A stretch of 64,000 bases of DNA from Luteibacter aegosomatissinici (GCF_023078495.1 NZ_CP095742.1:1-64000), one strand, 5' to 3'; counted from the first letter of the stretch, positions 49,484-57,946 are shown. Translations and numbers: made by a program. The notes: a model not told the origin generated them from the letters alone.

Positions 49484-49592
49484 TCAACCGGGCCGCCCCA
49501 CCGGCATGAAGTGTCTCCAAGGGAACGTCGTGCTCCTGTTTGACATTACCCACACATGAGGTCGGCGAATCTCGCCCCCACGCTCCATAGTC

Positions 49593-49676
49593 GGAGATGG
49601 CATTCCTCCGGTCCAGAAAAGGACGAACCGCCGCCTTGGCTGATGATGCCTGCCAACCGCTACGGTTAGCAGGCAT
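49593..49676 (+). ncRNA. Fluoride riboswitch upstream of crcB
   Basis: GGAGATGGCATTCCTCC, then GAACCGCCGCC, then GGCTGATGATGCCTGCC matches the conserved parts of the crcB (fluoride) riboswitch in order. GCCTGCCAACCG-CTAC-GGTTAGCAGGC (49648-49674) forms a switching hairpin. It lies 117 bp before crcB. Fluoride binding should turn on expression of the exporter. Confidence 0.9.
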
Positions 49677-49792
49677 CCGCGTGTCCGACATTCTCCCCTC
49701 TCCCTTGTTTCTCGCGCCGAGCTTGCCCGTTGCTGCGTCGGGCTGTGCGCAATGGGTACGGCTTTCCATTCCGCCTGACCGAGCCATCTGAC

Positions 49793-50173
49793 ATGCCACT
49801 GACCCTGCTCTCCATCGCCATCGGTTCAACCCTGGGTGCCCTACTGCGGTTTGGCCTGGCCGAAGCCTTCAATTACGTCTTTCCAACGCTCCCCTTGGGG
49901 ACCCTGGCGGCCAACCTCCTGGGCGGCTTTCTCATGGGCGCTGCCATCGCGGCATTCATGGCCATGCCGCAGCTTCCCGTGGCCATGCGGCTGGCGATCG
50001 CCACCGGATTCCTCGGCGGCCTGACCACGTTTTCCACCTTTTCCGCCGAGAGCTTTCTGCTGCTGCAGCGGGGTCAGTTCGGCGCGGTCGCCGCGCACCT
50101 GGCGGCTCATGTCCTGGGGGCATTGGGTTGCCTCGCCCTGGGCTTCTTCCTCGTCAGGATGGCCACCCGTTGA
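49793..50173 (+). CDS. crcB: Fluoride channel CrcB/Fluc
   Basis: CrcB forms a dual-topology dimeric channel that lets fluoride leave the cell. The 126-residue protein has four membrane helices and the family signatures GSTLGALLRFGL, GTLAANLLGGFLMG and GFLGGLTTFSTFSAE, including the TTFSTFS phenylalanine and threonine track that lines the pore. ATG 49793 (MPLTLLSIAIG) is the family start. A fluoride riboswitch precedes it and a second one follows, ahead of a CLC-type transporter, so this is a dedicated fluoride-resistance locus. Confidence 0.95.
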   Translation: MPLTLLSIAIGSTLGALLRFGLAEAFNYVFPTLPLGTLAANLLGGFLMGAAIAAFMAMPQLPVAMRLAIATGFLGGLTTFSTFSAESFLLLQRGQFGAVAAHLAAHVLGALGCLALGFFLVRMATR

Positions 50174-50215
50174 GACTTTGCCCTTGGGCCGATGCCGCAT
50201 TACACTGAGCCCAAC

Positions 50216-50292
50216 GGAGATGGCATGCCTCCGAGAACCGCCTTCGGGCTGATGATGCCTACGTATCCTGGATTCCCGGGGGCGTAGGCATT
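50216..50292 (+). ncRNA. Second fluoride riboswitch, upstream of the CLC gene
   Basis: GGAGATGGCATGCCTCC, GAACCGCC and GGGCTGATGATGCCTACG repeat the crcB riboswitch core seen at 49593. ATGCCTACG and CGTAGGCAT (about 50255-50291) pair as the expression hairpin. It ends 52 bp before the CLC start. Two independent copies within 700 bp put both transporters under fluoride control. Confidence 0.9.
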
Positions 50293-50343
50293 CGTGCTTA
50301 TGGCGTCGGAAAACCAGGTGGTCCCACCACTTCTGGAACCCCG

Positions 50344-51666
50344 ATGCGCCACCTACGTTCACTCGAGCAATGGGAGCTGCTGCCCTACATGGGCAAGTGG
50401 CTGATCATCGCCAGTTGCGCCGCCACCCTGGCTGGCACGGCCTCGGCCTTCTTCCTGCTCGCCCTGGAATGGGCCACCGCCACGCGCGAAGCGTCGCCCT
50501 GGTTGATCGGTTTGCTGCCGCTTGCCGGCTTCGTCGTCGGCTGGGCGTACCACCGGATGGGCAAACCGGTTGAGGCGGGTAATAACCTCATCATCGACGA
50601 GATCCATGACCCCCGGAAGGTGATCCCGCGGCGCATGGTCCCGCTGGTCTTCATCGGTACGGTGGTATCCCATCTGTTCGGCGCCTCGGTGGGTCGCGAA
50701 GGTACGGCCGTCCAGATGGGCGGTGCGCTCGCCGACCAGCTTACCCATGTCTTCCGCCTACGCCACGAAGATCGGCGGGTGTTACTCATGGTCGGCATGA
50801 GTGCCGGTTTCGCCGCTGTCTTTGGCACCCCGCTAGCGGGCGCGTTATTCGGCCTTGAGGTACTCGCCATCGGGCGGCTTCGCTATGACGCGCTCTTTCC
50901 CTGCGTTATCGCCGGGATCGTGGCCGACCGCGTCTGCCTCGCCTGGGGCGTTCACCACACCGTCTATGTTGTCGATACCGTCACCGCCATGACCTGGCAA
51001 ACGGCCCTGAGCGTGATCGTTGCCGGCATCATCTTCGGCCTGGTGGGCTTGCTCTTCGCGACGGCCGCGCATCACGTGGGAGCGTGGATGAAGCGCTGGA
51101 TCGCGTACCCGCCCTTCAGGCCACTGATCGGCGGCGCAGTCATCGCGCTGTCCGTCGCCGTCTTCCATACCTACCGATACATCGGGCTGGGTATCCCGAC
51201 GATTGTCGAAGCGTTCCAACATCCGCTGGCGCCCTGGGATTTCGCAGGCAAGTTCGTCTACACCGTGGCCTCGCTGGGGTCCGGCTTTAAAGGCGGTGAG
51301 GTAACACCTCTATTCTTCATCGGTGCGACCCTTGGAAGTGCGCTGGCACCGCTGCTCCACCTTCCTGTCGGCATGATCGCCGGGCTCGGCTTCGTTGCCG
51401 TCTTCGCTGGCGCGGCGAACGTGCCACTGGCCTGTACGGTGATGGCCATCGAGCTGTTCGGGCCAGCCATCGCCCCGTTCGCCGCGATCGCCTGCGTTGC
51501 GAGCTATCTGTTGTCAGGCCACGCCGGCATTTACCACGCGCAACGCCTCGGGCGAGCCAAGCATGTGCGCCACCTGCCGGAAGATCTGCGCCTGGCCGAA
51601 GTGAAGGCGTACCGCAAGAGCCTCCGGCCAGCGAACGAATCCACATCCCAGTCCCGCGAACCGTGA
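50344..51666 (+). CDS. CLC-type fluoride/proton antiporter (CLC-F)
   Basis: The 440-residue protein is a ClC-family transporter with many membrane helices. It has the GREGTAVQMG motif with the gating Glu, but the usual GSGIP chloride-selectivity loop is replaced by GNNLIID, as expected for the fluoride-selective CLC-F branch in which that serine is lost. GSGFKGGEVTPLFFIGATLG is also conserved. The fluoride riboswitch just upstream supports a role in fluoride export by proton exchange. Two DUF190 genes follow closely, 14 and 37 bp from stop to start along the run. Confidence 0.9.
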   Translation: MRHLRSLEQWELLPYMGKWLIIASCAATLAGTASAFFLLALEWATATREASPWLIGLLPLAGFVVGWAYHRMGKPVEAGNNLIIDEIHDPRKVIPRRMVPLVFIGTVVSHLFGASVGREGTAVQMGGALADQLTHVFRLRHEDRRVLLMVGMSAGFAAVFGTPLAGALFGLEVLAIGRLRYDALFPCVIAGIVADRVCLAWGVHHTVYVVDTVTAMTWQTALSVIVAGIIFGLVGLLFATAAHHVGAWMKRWIAYPPFRPLIGGAVIALSVAVFHTYRYIGLGIPTIVEAFQHPLAPWDFAGKFVYTVASLGSGFKGGEVTPLFFIGATLGSALAPLLHLPVGMIAGLGFVAVFAGAANVPLACTVMAIELFGPAIAPFAAIACVASYLLSGHAGIYHAQRLGRAKHVRHLPEDLRLAEVKAYRKSLRPANESTSQSREP

Positions 51667-51680
51667 CACAGGAGCGATAC

Positions 51681-52034
51681 ATGCACGATCTGGCGGCCTT
51701 GCGCCTCTATTTCCCCTCATCCAGCCGCGCCGAGCGCACCCGTTTCTGGCACCACCTGTCGGCCCCTGCGCTGGCGCATCATCTGCTGACGGTCGCTCGC
51801 AAATCGGGCGTGGAACAAGCCATCCTCCACCACATCGATTCGGGCTACCTCAAGGGCCATCGCCCGAGCCACCATCATCCCGAGGCGCACACGATGCACC
51901 ACCCCCAGTGCCTGGAGCTGGTCGACCGCCGCCCGAAACTGGAGACCTTCCTGAAGGAGCACGCCGATGAACTTAAAAAAGTACGCGTACTGATGTTCCA
52001 TGGCGAGCCCTTGAAGGCCATCGCCACCGACTGA
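51681..52034 (+). CDS. DUF190-like PII-fold protein, first copy
   Basis: The 117-residue protein fits a divergent DUF190 pattern: a small PII-like fold with LLTVARKSGVEQAILHHIDSGYLKGH, a His-rich stretch (HRPSHHHPEAHTMHH), then LELVDRRPKLETFLKEHADELKKVRVLM. AGGAG lies 7 bases before ATG 51681. DUF190 proteins often follow crcB or CLC-F genes; their role, perhaps regulating the transporter, is not established. The histidine cluster might bind a metal. Confidence 0.65.
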   Translation: MHDLAALRLYFPSSSRAERTRFWHHLSAPALAHHLLTVARKSGVEQAILHHIDSGYLKGHRPSHHHPEAHTMHHPQCLELVDRRPKLETFLKEHADELKKVRVLMFHGEPLKAIATD

Positions 52035-52057
52035 TCATCCACCGAGGGCCAGACACC

Positions 52058-52390
52058 ATGAAAGGCTACCGCATACTTTTCTTTACGCAGGAAAACCGGA
52101 AGCTCCACGGTCATCCGGTCGGCCAGTGGATTCTCGATACGGCGCGGAAGCTAGGTGCACCAGGTGGCACCATGACTGTCGACGCGGCGGGTTTTGGTCA
52201 CTCGGGAAAAATGCACTCCGCGGGGTTCTTCGAGATGGCCGATCGGCCGATCACCGTCTCGGTGACGACGGACGAGGCGATATGCGAGGCGCTGATGGCC
52301 GCGATCGCCGCCGAGCATGTCGATCTCTTCTATTGCAGGAGCGAAGTGGAATTCGGGCGCCTCGACGGTGGTGCACAGAAGGAGACGTGA
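52058..52390 (+). CDS. DUF190-family protein, second copy
   Basis: This 110-residue protein is a clearer DUF190 member: MKGYRILFFTQENRKLHGHPVGQWILDTARKLGAPGGTM at the start and GFGHSGKMHSAGFFEMADRPITVSV in the middle. It follows the first DUF190 gene by 23 bases and ends directly against the stop codon of the convergent acyltransferase gene, with no base between. Co-transcription with the CLC-F gene under the fluoride riboswitch is likely. Confidence 0.85.
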   Translation: MKGYRILFFTQENRKLHGHPVGQWILDTARKLGAPGGTMTVDAAGFGHSGKMHSAGFFEMADRPITVSVTTDEAICEALMAAIAAEHVDLFYCRSEVEFGRLDGGAQKET

Positions 52391-53503
52391 CTAGTTCGCG
52401 CCCGGTACGCGACCAGACATGGGCTTTTCCCGGCTCAGATAGCTGCGCAACGGCATGTCATAGCACCGCATCACCACGTAAGCGAAGGCGACGGTAGCCA
52501 CCACGCCACCGACGATGACGAGTGTCAGCTCGGCCGTTCCCGGGTGCTTCGTGTCGACGTAATTGCCGAACGCATAGATGACTGCATAGTGCGTCGTATA
52601 CAGCGGATACGAGATATCACCAGCGAACTTGCAGAAGCGTTTCGAACGTTCGTTGAGTGTCACGCCCGCCCCCAACATCACCAGCGCGGGAAAGACGAGC
52701 ATGATCACGGTGGCTTCGCGAATCCACCCGCCAGTGGCATAAGGCGTCATCAGGGCGAGCGCAAGCAGCACGGCCGGTGCGGTGAATCCCAGCCGTGTCT
52801 TGATCAGGAAGCCGGACCGATAAACCAGTAACCCGGCGAGGAACGAGAAGTTGACCCGTGCCGCGCCGACCCAGAACGTCTCGCCATTGAAGCCCGCCCA
52901 CAGGTTGCCCTGCGTGTAACCGACCGCGCAGAGGATGGCGGCCGCCACCACCGTGGCCACGACCACCCCGCGCCGTCCCAGGCGGCAAAGGAACAGGGCG
53001 TAGACGATATTCGCGATGTATTCCCAGAACAGCGACCACGCCGGCGAGTTCAGGCTGAAGAGGCAGAAGCTTCGCTCCTGCATGGCCGGGTAGGGAATCA
53101 GGAACACCGACGCCAGGAAGATCAGGCTGACCTGGCCGGGGCTCAAACCCAGCGGCGTGGCGCGGAAGGGATCCGCGTACAGCGCGATAAGTCCGAGTAC
53201 CGATCCAAACACCACCATGGGATGCAGGCGGATAAGCCGCACCCGCGCGAACATCCGCAGCCCCATCGACCCGATGCGGTCGTCGTAGGCGTACCCGATG
53301 ACGAAGCCGGACAGGCAAAAGAAGAAATCCACCGCCAGCCAGCCGTGGCCGATGAACAGCTGGCTGTAATTGCCGATGACCATTTCCATGAAATGGAACA
53401 CCACGACTGCGAGCGCTGCAACGCCGCGCAACCCGTCCAGGGCGGGGAAATGCTGGCGCGTGGGTTGGGGCGCCGGGACGTCCGGGAAAACCGAGTGGGC
53501 CAT
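52391..53503 (-). CDS. Membrane acyltransferase, OafA/YrhL (acyltransferase 3) family
   Basis: The 370-residue protein has about ten membrane helices and the family opening FPALDGLRGVAALAVVVFHF, where Arg and the later His of the catalytic site reside, followed by GWLAVDFFFCLSGFVIGYAY. These enzymes transfer acetyl or other acyl groups to surface sugars or antibiotics. Substrate is not predictable. It is convergent with the fluoride locus and followed upstream by a small gene on the same strand. Confidence 0.88.
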   Translation of the reverse strand: MAHSVFPDVPAPQPTRQHFPALDGLRGVAALAVVVFHFMEMVIGNYSQLFIGHGWLAVDFFFCLSGFVIGYAYDDRIGSMGLRMFARVRLIRLHPMVVFGSVLGLIALYADPFRATPLGLSPGQVSLIFLASVFLIPYPAMQERSFCLFSLNSPAWSLFWEYIANIVYALFLCRLGRRGVVVATVVAAAILCAVGYTQGNLWAGFNGETFWVGAARVNFSFLAGLLVYRSGFLIKTRLGFTAPAVLLALALMTPYATGGWIREATVIMLVFPALVMLGAGVTLNERSKRFCKFAGDISYPLYTTHYAVIYAFGNYVDTKHPGTAELTLVIVGGVVATVAFAYVVMRCYDMPLRSYLSREKPMSGRVPGAN

Positions 53504-53542
53504 GCCTTGCCGTGTGCTTTATGGCGGTACGAACCGCCCACT

Positions 53543-53830
53543 CTAGGGCAAGCGGCGGTCGGTGTCCCAACAAACCAGCGCATGCGCCTCGCCCAACCGC
53601 TGCGTGCCCAACAAGGTCATCGCCGCAATGGCTTCCAGGGACAATCCAAGCCCCTTGTAGTCGACCTCATCCGCTTCATGGATTAAATCGGCCAGCGTGG
53701 CCGTCACGCCACGCGAGTATTGCAACCACATCGTCGCTTCATTCAAGAGATCGTGGGTCGTCTGAACAGTGCCGGCATCGTCGCCAACATCAGATCCAGA
53801 ACCCAGGTTATCGCTCACTGCTCGCATCAC
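53543..53830 (-). CDS. Hypothetical protein, 95 residues
   Basis: The sequence is acidic and helical in the middle (THDLLNEATMWLQYSRGVTATLADLIHEADEVDYKGLGLSLEAIAAMTLLGTQRLGEAHALV). It loosely resembles small helical proteins such as DUF3077/DUF6124 known from pseudomonads and xanthomonads, but I cannot assign it firmly. It lies 39 bp upstream of the acyltransferase start on the same strand. Two adjacent ATG codons begin the frame. Confidence 0.55.
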   Translation of the reverse strand: MMRAVSDNLGSGSDVGDDAGTVQTTHDLLNEATMWLQYSRGVTATLADLIHEADEVDYKGLGLSLEAIAAMTLLGTQRLGEAHALVCWDTDRRLP

Positions 53831-54188
53831 TCACTCCCATGTGTCACCACACCACGATCTAACGTGGCACGACAGTCGACGCGACCTGCCATGCCACGGA
53901 CCATACGATCGCGGGTTCACCGGTAGCCCGCGGCCGGGCACCGGGTGGCTTGATTGACGAAGTAGTCGGGGCGAAGGCCAACGATGAGGAACGCCAGGCG
54001 CCTTGCCTGCCTCATTCGATCAAGAATTGCCTCAAAAAGAAGGCTTCGCCGCGGTTCTTCAACCGTGCCTGCGGCTTATGCAGGCGGCCCGTTGGCCGGT
54101 GAGGTGTCGCCGGGGGGATTCGGCGGGCGAACGGTTGCCGTATGATCGGGCGTAGCCAAATCAGCTCTCCAGAAGTTGGTTTTGGTTA

Positions 54189-54284
54189 GCGAGCCAGGCG
54201 GTGCTCTAACACCTCTGGCTCGCGACTCTCACCGCATACAGCGGTGGTTGCCTGCGTGGCGGGGGTGAACTGCGCGCAGGCAAC
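54189..54284. other. Three consecutive hairpins in a 546 bp spacer
   Basis: The spacer 53831-54376 has no gene I can support. It contains three adjacent inverted repeats: GCGAGCCAG/CTGGCTCGC (54189-54223), ACCGC/GCGGT (54231-54245) and GTTGCCTGCG/CGCAGGCAAC (54247-54284). They lie downstream of the LysR stop on the minus strand. A structured small RNA, a mobile palindromic repeat or a complex terminator are all possible. Confidence 0.5.
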
Positions 54285-54376
54285 GAGGTGACGGTAACAA
54301 AAGTTTGGTGATGATGTCTGTAGGAACTTGGGACATCGTGTGTAAGCCGTTCGCTTTCGCGTAAGGCGATTCTGCC

Positions 54377-55228
54377 TCACTCCCGCGAATCCACGATCGC
54401 CATGACTTCATCCAGGAACGCCCGCAACCGCGGCAAATGACGAAGATCACGGTGGTATCCAAGCCACACATCGCGCTCAGGTGGTGCTTCACCAAGATCG
54501 ATACGCTCGATGCCTGGAATGGCATCGCCAAGCGGGCAGGGAAGCACGGCGATGCCGACACCTTGCGCGCATGCGCGTCCCTGCGCTTCACGGCTGTTGC
54601 TGCGAAAAGCGATCCGCGCATCGGGCAAACGCTGCTGTAGCCACGCCACATCCGGCATGCCGCCAAACGCGACATCCATCGTTACCAGACGATCAACGAA
54701 CGTCGCGCCGACCGCGCGGTACGCCGCGTAAGGCATCGTCATCAAGCGTCGTTGTGCAATATCGGGCTCATCGAATGGCGTGATGCGGAACACCAGGTCG
54801 GCTTCGCGGCGTGCGAGGCTGAGCAGCCGTGCATCGGTGATGAGTTCAACCAGCACGGCCGGGTGGCGCACGCCGAGTGCAGCGACCGCACGCGTGAGTA
54901 CATGTGCACCGAACCAATCCGATGACGACACGCGCAACACGCCATCAAGTGCCCCCGCTTGCCCACTCGCCGCGCGTGCGATGCCCAGCGCCTCGGCCTC
55001 CATCCGTTCGGCATGGGCCAGCACAGCGGCGCCTTCATCGGTGAGCACGAAGCCTTCGCTGGTGCGTTGAAACAACGTCGTGCCCAGCGCCTCTTCCAAT
55101 GCCCTAATCCGCCGGCCCATGGTGGGCTGGGTCTGGCCAAGGTCGCGCGCGGCGGCGCCCAGGGTGCCCCCGCGTGCCACGGCCAGGAAGATCTTCAGGT
55201 CGCTCCATTCCATAGGCCGATCATGCAT
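54377..55228 (-). CDS. LysR-family regulator, divergent from an oxidoreductase
   Basis: The 283-residue protein has the LysR helix-turn-helix (MEWSDLKIFLAVARGGTLGAAARDLGQTQPTMGRRIRALE) and a C-terminal effector domain. The annotated ATG at 55228 lies inside a perfect palindrome, CATGCAT-TT-ATGCATG; the ATG at 55213 (MEWSD) is an equally good start and would free the palindrome to act as an operator. It is divergent from a quinone-oxidoreductase-like gene, which it probably controls, as is common for LysR pairs. Confidence 0.88.
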   Translation of the reverse strand: MHDRPMEWSDLKIFLAVARGGTLGAAARDLGQTQPTMGRRIRALEEALGTTLFQRTSEGFVLTDEGAAVLAHAERMEAEALGIARAASGQAGALDGVLRVSSSDWFGAHVLTRAVAALGVRHPAVLVELITDARLLSLARREADLVFRITPFDEPDIAQRRLMTMPYAAYRAVGATFVDRLVTMDVAFGGMPDVAWLQQRLPDARIAFRSNSREAQGRACAQGVGIAVLPCPLGDAIPGIERIDLGEAPPERDVWLGYHRDLRHLPRLRAFLDEVMAIVDSRE

Positions 55229-55237
55229 TTATGCATG
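55222..55237. promoter_or_regulatory. Palindrome CATGCAT-TT-ATGCATG over the LysR start
   Basis: A perfect 7-2-7 inverted repeat overlaps the possible LysR start codon (55228) and lies 88 bp upstream of the divergent oxidoreductase. It is a likely binding site for the regulator itself. Confidence 0.5.
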
Positions 55238-55324
55238 GGTATCGTGCAAATAAGGGCGTTCTCATGCGGGTTCGAATGGCCTAACTTATCCACAACAGCG
55301 ACGCCGTCGCCCCGGAGCAAGCCC

Positions 55325-56323
55325 ATGTCCACCCACGCCACCATGACCGCCCTGCGTCTCGAAGCCGCCGGCCAACCCCTCCGCCTAGCTACCGTGGAAC
55401 GGCCTGTCGCCGGCCCCGGCCAGGTGCTCGTCCGCATCGCAGCCGCTGGCCTCAACCCGCTGGACGGGAAGATCCGCGCTGGCCAAGGCGCCCATGCCCG
55501 TCAGCCCGCACCGGCCATCCTGGGTATCGATATGGCGGGTCATGTCGAATCCGTCGGCCCGGGTGTCGAGGGTTTTGAACCAGGTGATGCGGTGTACGGC
55601 ATGACCGGCGGCGTGGGTGGTGTGCAGGGTTCACTGGCGCAGTACGCCGCCGTGGATGCACGTTTGTTAGCCCACGCACCGAGCACGCTGCCGCTGGCCC
55701 AGGCCGCCGCACTGCCGCTCGTCTTCATCACGGCATGGGAAGGCCTCGTCGATCGCGCCAACGTACATGCGGGTCAGAACGTGCTGGTGATTGCCGGCGC
55801 AGGCGGTGTCGGCAGCATGGCAGTGCAGCTCGCTGCCGCGCGTGGTGCACGTGTATTCGCCACGGGCAGCAAGGCACAGCAAGCCATCATCGAAAGCCTG
55901 GGCGCTACGTGGGTCGATCGCGACGCGCCGATCGATGCCGTCGTCGAAACACACACCGCTGGCGAAGGCTTCGACATTGTTTACGACACCCTTGGCGGTG
56001 CGACGCTCGATGCCGCGTTCGTCGCCGCACGCCGCTACGGCGGACACGTCGTCAGCAGCCTCGGATGGGGCACGCATGCGCTGGCGCCGTTGTCGTTCCG
56101 CGCGGCGACCTATTCCGGCGTGTTCACCCTGATGCCGCTACTCACCGGCAAAGGCCGCGAGCACCACGGCGAGATCATGGCCGAGGCTTCCATGCTGGTG
56201 GATGCAGGCAAGCTGCGGCCGGTGCTTTCGGAACAGCGTTTCGTTCTGGCCGAAGGCAATGCGGCGCTCGATCTGGTCGAGAGTGGCCGTGCTGGTGGGA
56301 AGGTCGTGGTGGTTGTGGCGTAA
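55325..56323 (+). CDS. Zinc-independent quinone oxidoreductase-like MDR protein
   Basis: The 332-residue medium-chain dehydrogenase/reductase has the N-terminal GroES-like part (PGQVLVRIAAAGLNPLDGKIRAG, GIDMAGHVESVGPGVEGFEPGDAVYGM) and a Rossmann domain with VIAGAGGVGSMAVQLAAARGARVFATG, then ESLGATWVDRD. The zinc-binding cysteines of alcohol dehydrogenases are absent, placing it with quinone oxidoreductases (QOR/zeta-crystallin type) that use NADPH. It is divergent from a LysR gene. ATG 55325 is the start, as the upstream frame is antisense to the regulator. Confidence 0.9.
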   Translation: MSTHATMTALRLEAAGQPLRLATVERPVAGPGQVLVRIAAAGLNPLDGKIRAGQGAHARQPAPAILGIDMAGHVESVGPGVEGFEPGDAVYGMTGGVGGVQGSLAQYAAVDARLLAHAPSTLPLAQAAALPLVFITAWEGLVDRANVHAGQNVLVIAGAGGVGSMAVQLAAARGARVFATGSKAQQAIIESLGATWVDRDAPIDAVVETHTAGEGFDIVYDTLGGATLDAAFVAARRYGGHVVSSLGWGTHALAPLSFRAATYSGVFTLMPLLTGKGREHHGEIMAEASMLVDAGKLRPVLSEQRFVLAEGNAALDLVESGRAGGKVVVVVA

Positions 56324-56341
56324 GCCGCCACCACCGGGCCA

Positions 56342-57058
56342 TTACGTCCCGCTTGGCGCGACTCTATTGAACACCCGCCACACGGTCACCGGCTCCTTCA
56401 TCCGCTTGGCCGCCAGGTCGGTGCGAATCGACAGCTGTCGTCCATCCGCCGAAAGCGAATAGCGCTGCGTCACCTGCATCCGATCCGGGTTGCCGGATTC
56501 CACGACGAACTCACTGCCGTACCAGCCGGTGATCGGGTCGCGCGGGTCGCTGGTGCCCTTCGACGAAAGCGGCACCTCGCGGCGCACGCCGTCGCCTTCG
56601 ACGTGCAGCGTGGTCGTGTCCTGGGCGATAACGATATGCGTGGGCCAGGGTGTCTGCTTGGTGATGCCATCACCACCGCCCGCGCGGCTGCCGGAGCCCG
56701 ACGAGGCGCCACCGCCACCGCCGCCCATACCACCGTGGCCCATCCCGCCACCGCCCATGCCGCCGCCCCCCATACCTCCGCCGCCCATCCCACCACCACC
56801 GAAGCCGCCCCCATGGCCGCCGCCGTGCCCACCCCCGTGGCCACCGCCACGCCCACCACCCGAGCCGCTTTGCTCCAGGGCGAGCTTCTGCGCAGGGTCT
56901 TCGCTTCGAGTCGGGTCGAGCTGCCAGTTACCGGTCAGGTCGACCGGCGTGGTGGGCACCGGCGTGAGGGGGAGCAAGCGATTACTGGCACAGCCCGCCG
57001 CTGCGAGTACAGCAAACGCGAGGGAAAGCGGGATGGCGCGGTGGCGAATCAGGGGCAT
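56342..57058 (-). CDS. Lipoprotein with a long glycine/histidine/methionine-rich stretch
   Basis: The 238-residue product has a lipoprotein signal peptide with lipobox LAAAG-C near residue 22, so it is membrane-anchored. After a short conserved segment (VDLTGNWQLDPTRSEDPAQKLALE) comes about 65 residues of low-complexity Gly with His and Met (repeats of GGGMGGGG and GGGH), then a beta-rich domain (THIVIAQDTTTLHVEGDGVRREV to LSIRTDLAAKRMKEPVTVWRVF). The TGxWxLDPxRS opening is common in envelope proteins of unknown function. His and Met in the linker might bind metal; this is speculation. The open frame continues upstream of 57058 but only antisense to an SDR gene. Confidence 0.75.
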   Translation of the reverse strand: MPLIRHRAIPLSLAFAVLAAAGCASNRLLPLTPVPTTPVDLTGNWQLDPTRSEDPAQKLALEQSGSGGGRGGGHGGGHGGGHGGGFGGGGMGGGGMGGGGMGGGGMGHGGMGGGGGGASSGSGSRAGGGDGITKQTPWPTHIVIAQDTTTLHVEGDGVRREVPLSSKGTSDPRDPITGWYGSEFVVESGNPDRMQVTQRYSLSADGRQLSIRTDLAAKRMKEPVTVWRVFNRVAPSGT

Positions 57059-57211
57059 GGCGAGATTTCCGGCAGGCAAACCATTGGGTAACACCCCGGT
57101 AACGCGCCAATCGCGCGGAGGTAGACATCCAGCGGTTGCATCACGCACCCACCGCCCATAGGTCGAAAAGGATGTCCAACCCGAATGCCTCACCCTTGGA
57201 GATGTACCGCA

Positions 57212-57946
57212 ATGAATGACTCGCAAAAGGTTGCACTGGTCACGGGCGCGACCCGTGGCATTGGCTTCGAAACCGTCCGCCAGATCGCCGAGACCGGCGT
57301 GCGTACGCTGTTGGCCGGCCGCGACGAGGCCCGCACGAAGGAAGCCGCCAAGAAGCTCAGCGACGCCGGCCTGCCAGTGGATCCCATCGTGCTGGATGTG
57401 ACAGACGCCGGCTCGATCGTTGCCGCCGTCAAGCACGTGACCGACAAGTACGGCCGCCTGGATATCCTGGTGAACAACGCCGGCATCCTGCTTGATGCGC
57501 TGGACAAGAAGCCGTCGCAGCAGTCGCAGCAGGTGTGGCGCGATACCTTCGATACGAACCTGTTCGCTGTCGTTGAAGTCACCAACGCCTTCCTGCCGCT
57601 GATCAAGGCGTCGCCGGCGGGCCGCATCGTCAACGTCTCCAGCCAGCTGGGTTCGTTCGCGCTGCATCTTGATCCGAAGTCGCCGATCTTCGATTTCAAG
57701 ATCCCGGCGTACAACGTCTCCAAGAGCGCCGTGAACGCATGGACCATTCACCTCGCTTATGAACTGCGCGACACGAACGTCAAGGTCAACGCCATCCACC
57801 CGGGTTACGTGAAGACCGAGATGAATGGCGGCCACGGCGAGATCGATGTGCCGACCGGCGCGAAGTCGAGCGTCGAGATGGCACTGCTTGATGCGAACGG
57901 CCCGAGCGGTACGTTCACTTACCTCGGCAAAACGTTGCCCTGGTAA
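57212..57946 (+). CDS. Short-chain dehydrogenase/reductase (carbonyl-reductase-like)
   Basis: The 244-residue enzyme has TGATRGIGFETVRQIAE for NADP(H) binding, LVNNAGILLDAL, NVSSQLGSF with the catalytic Ser, YNVSKSAVNAW with Tyr and Lys, and VNAIHPGYVKTEMNG. The layout matches carbonyl-reductase-like SDRs. ATG 57212 (MNDSQKVALVTGA) is preferred; GGAGATG lies upstream. It stands alone between the lipoprotein and the esterase genes. A GC-rich inverted repeat (ATGCGCGA/TCGCGCAT near 57992-58029) lies downstream. Confidence 0.92.
   Translation: MNDSQKVALVTGATRGIGFETVRQIAETGVRTLLAGRDEARTKEAAKKLSDAGLPVDPIVLDVTDAGSIVAAVKHVTDKYGRLDILVNNAGILLDALDKKPSQQSQQVWRDTFDTNLFAVVEVTNAFLPLIKASPAGRIVNVSSQLGSFALHLDPKSPIFDFKIPAYNVSKSAVNAWTIHLAYELRDTNVKVNAIHPGYVKTEMNGGHGEIDVPTGAKSSVEMALLDANGPSGTFTYLGKTLPW

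Noticed and set aside
49636-49651. GGCTGATGATGCC in the riboswitches resembles the CAGCGGCTGATGAT island motif
   Set aside because: The match is limited to the riboswitch core sequence; the CAGC head and GCACA tail are absent.
55286-55294. A perfect DnaA box TTATCCACA far from the origin
   Set aside because: One 9-mer is expected by chance about every 130 kb on either strand, so a single copy in 64 kb means little; no cluster or AT-rich element accompanies it.
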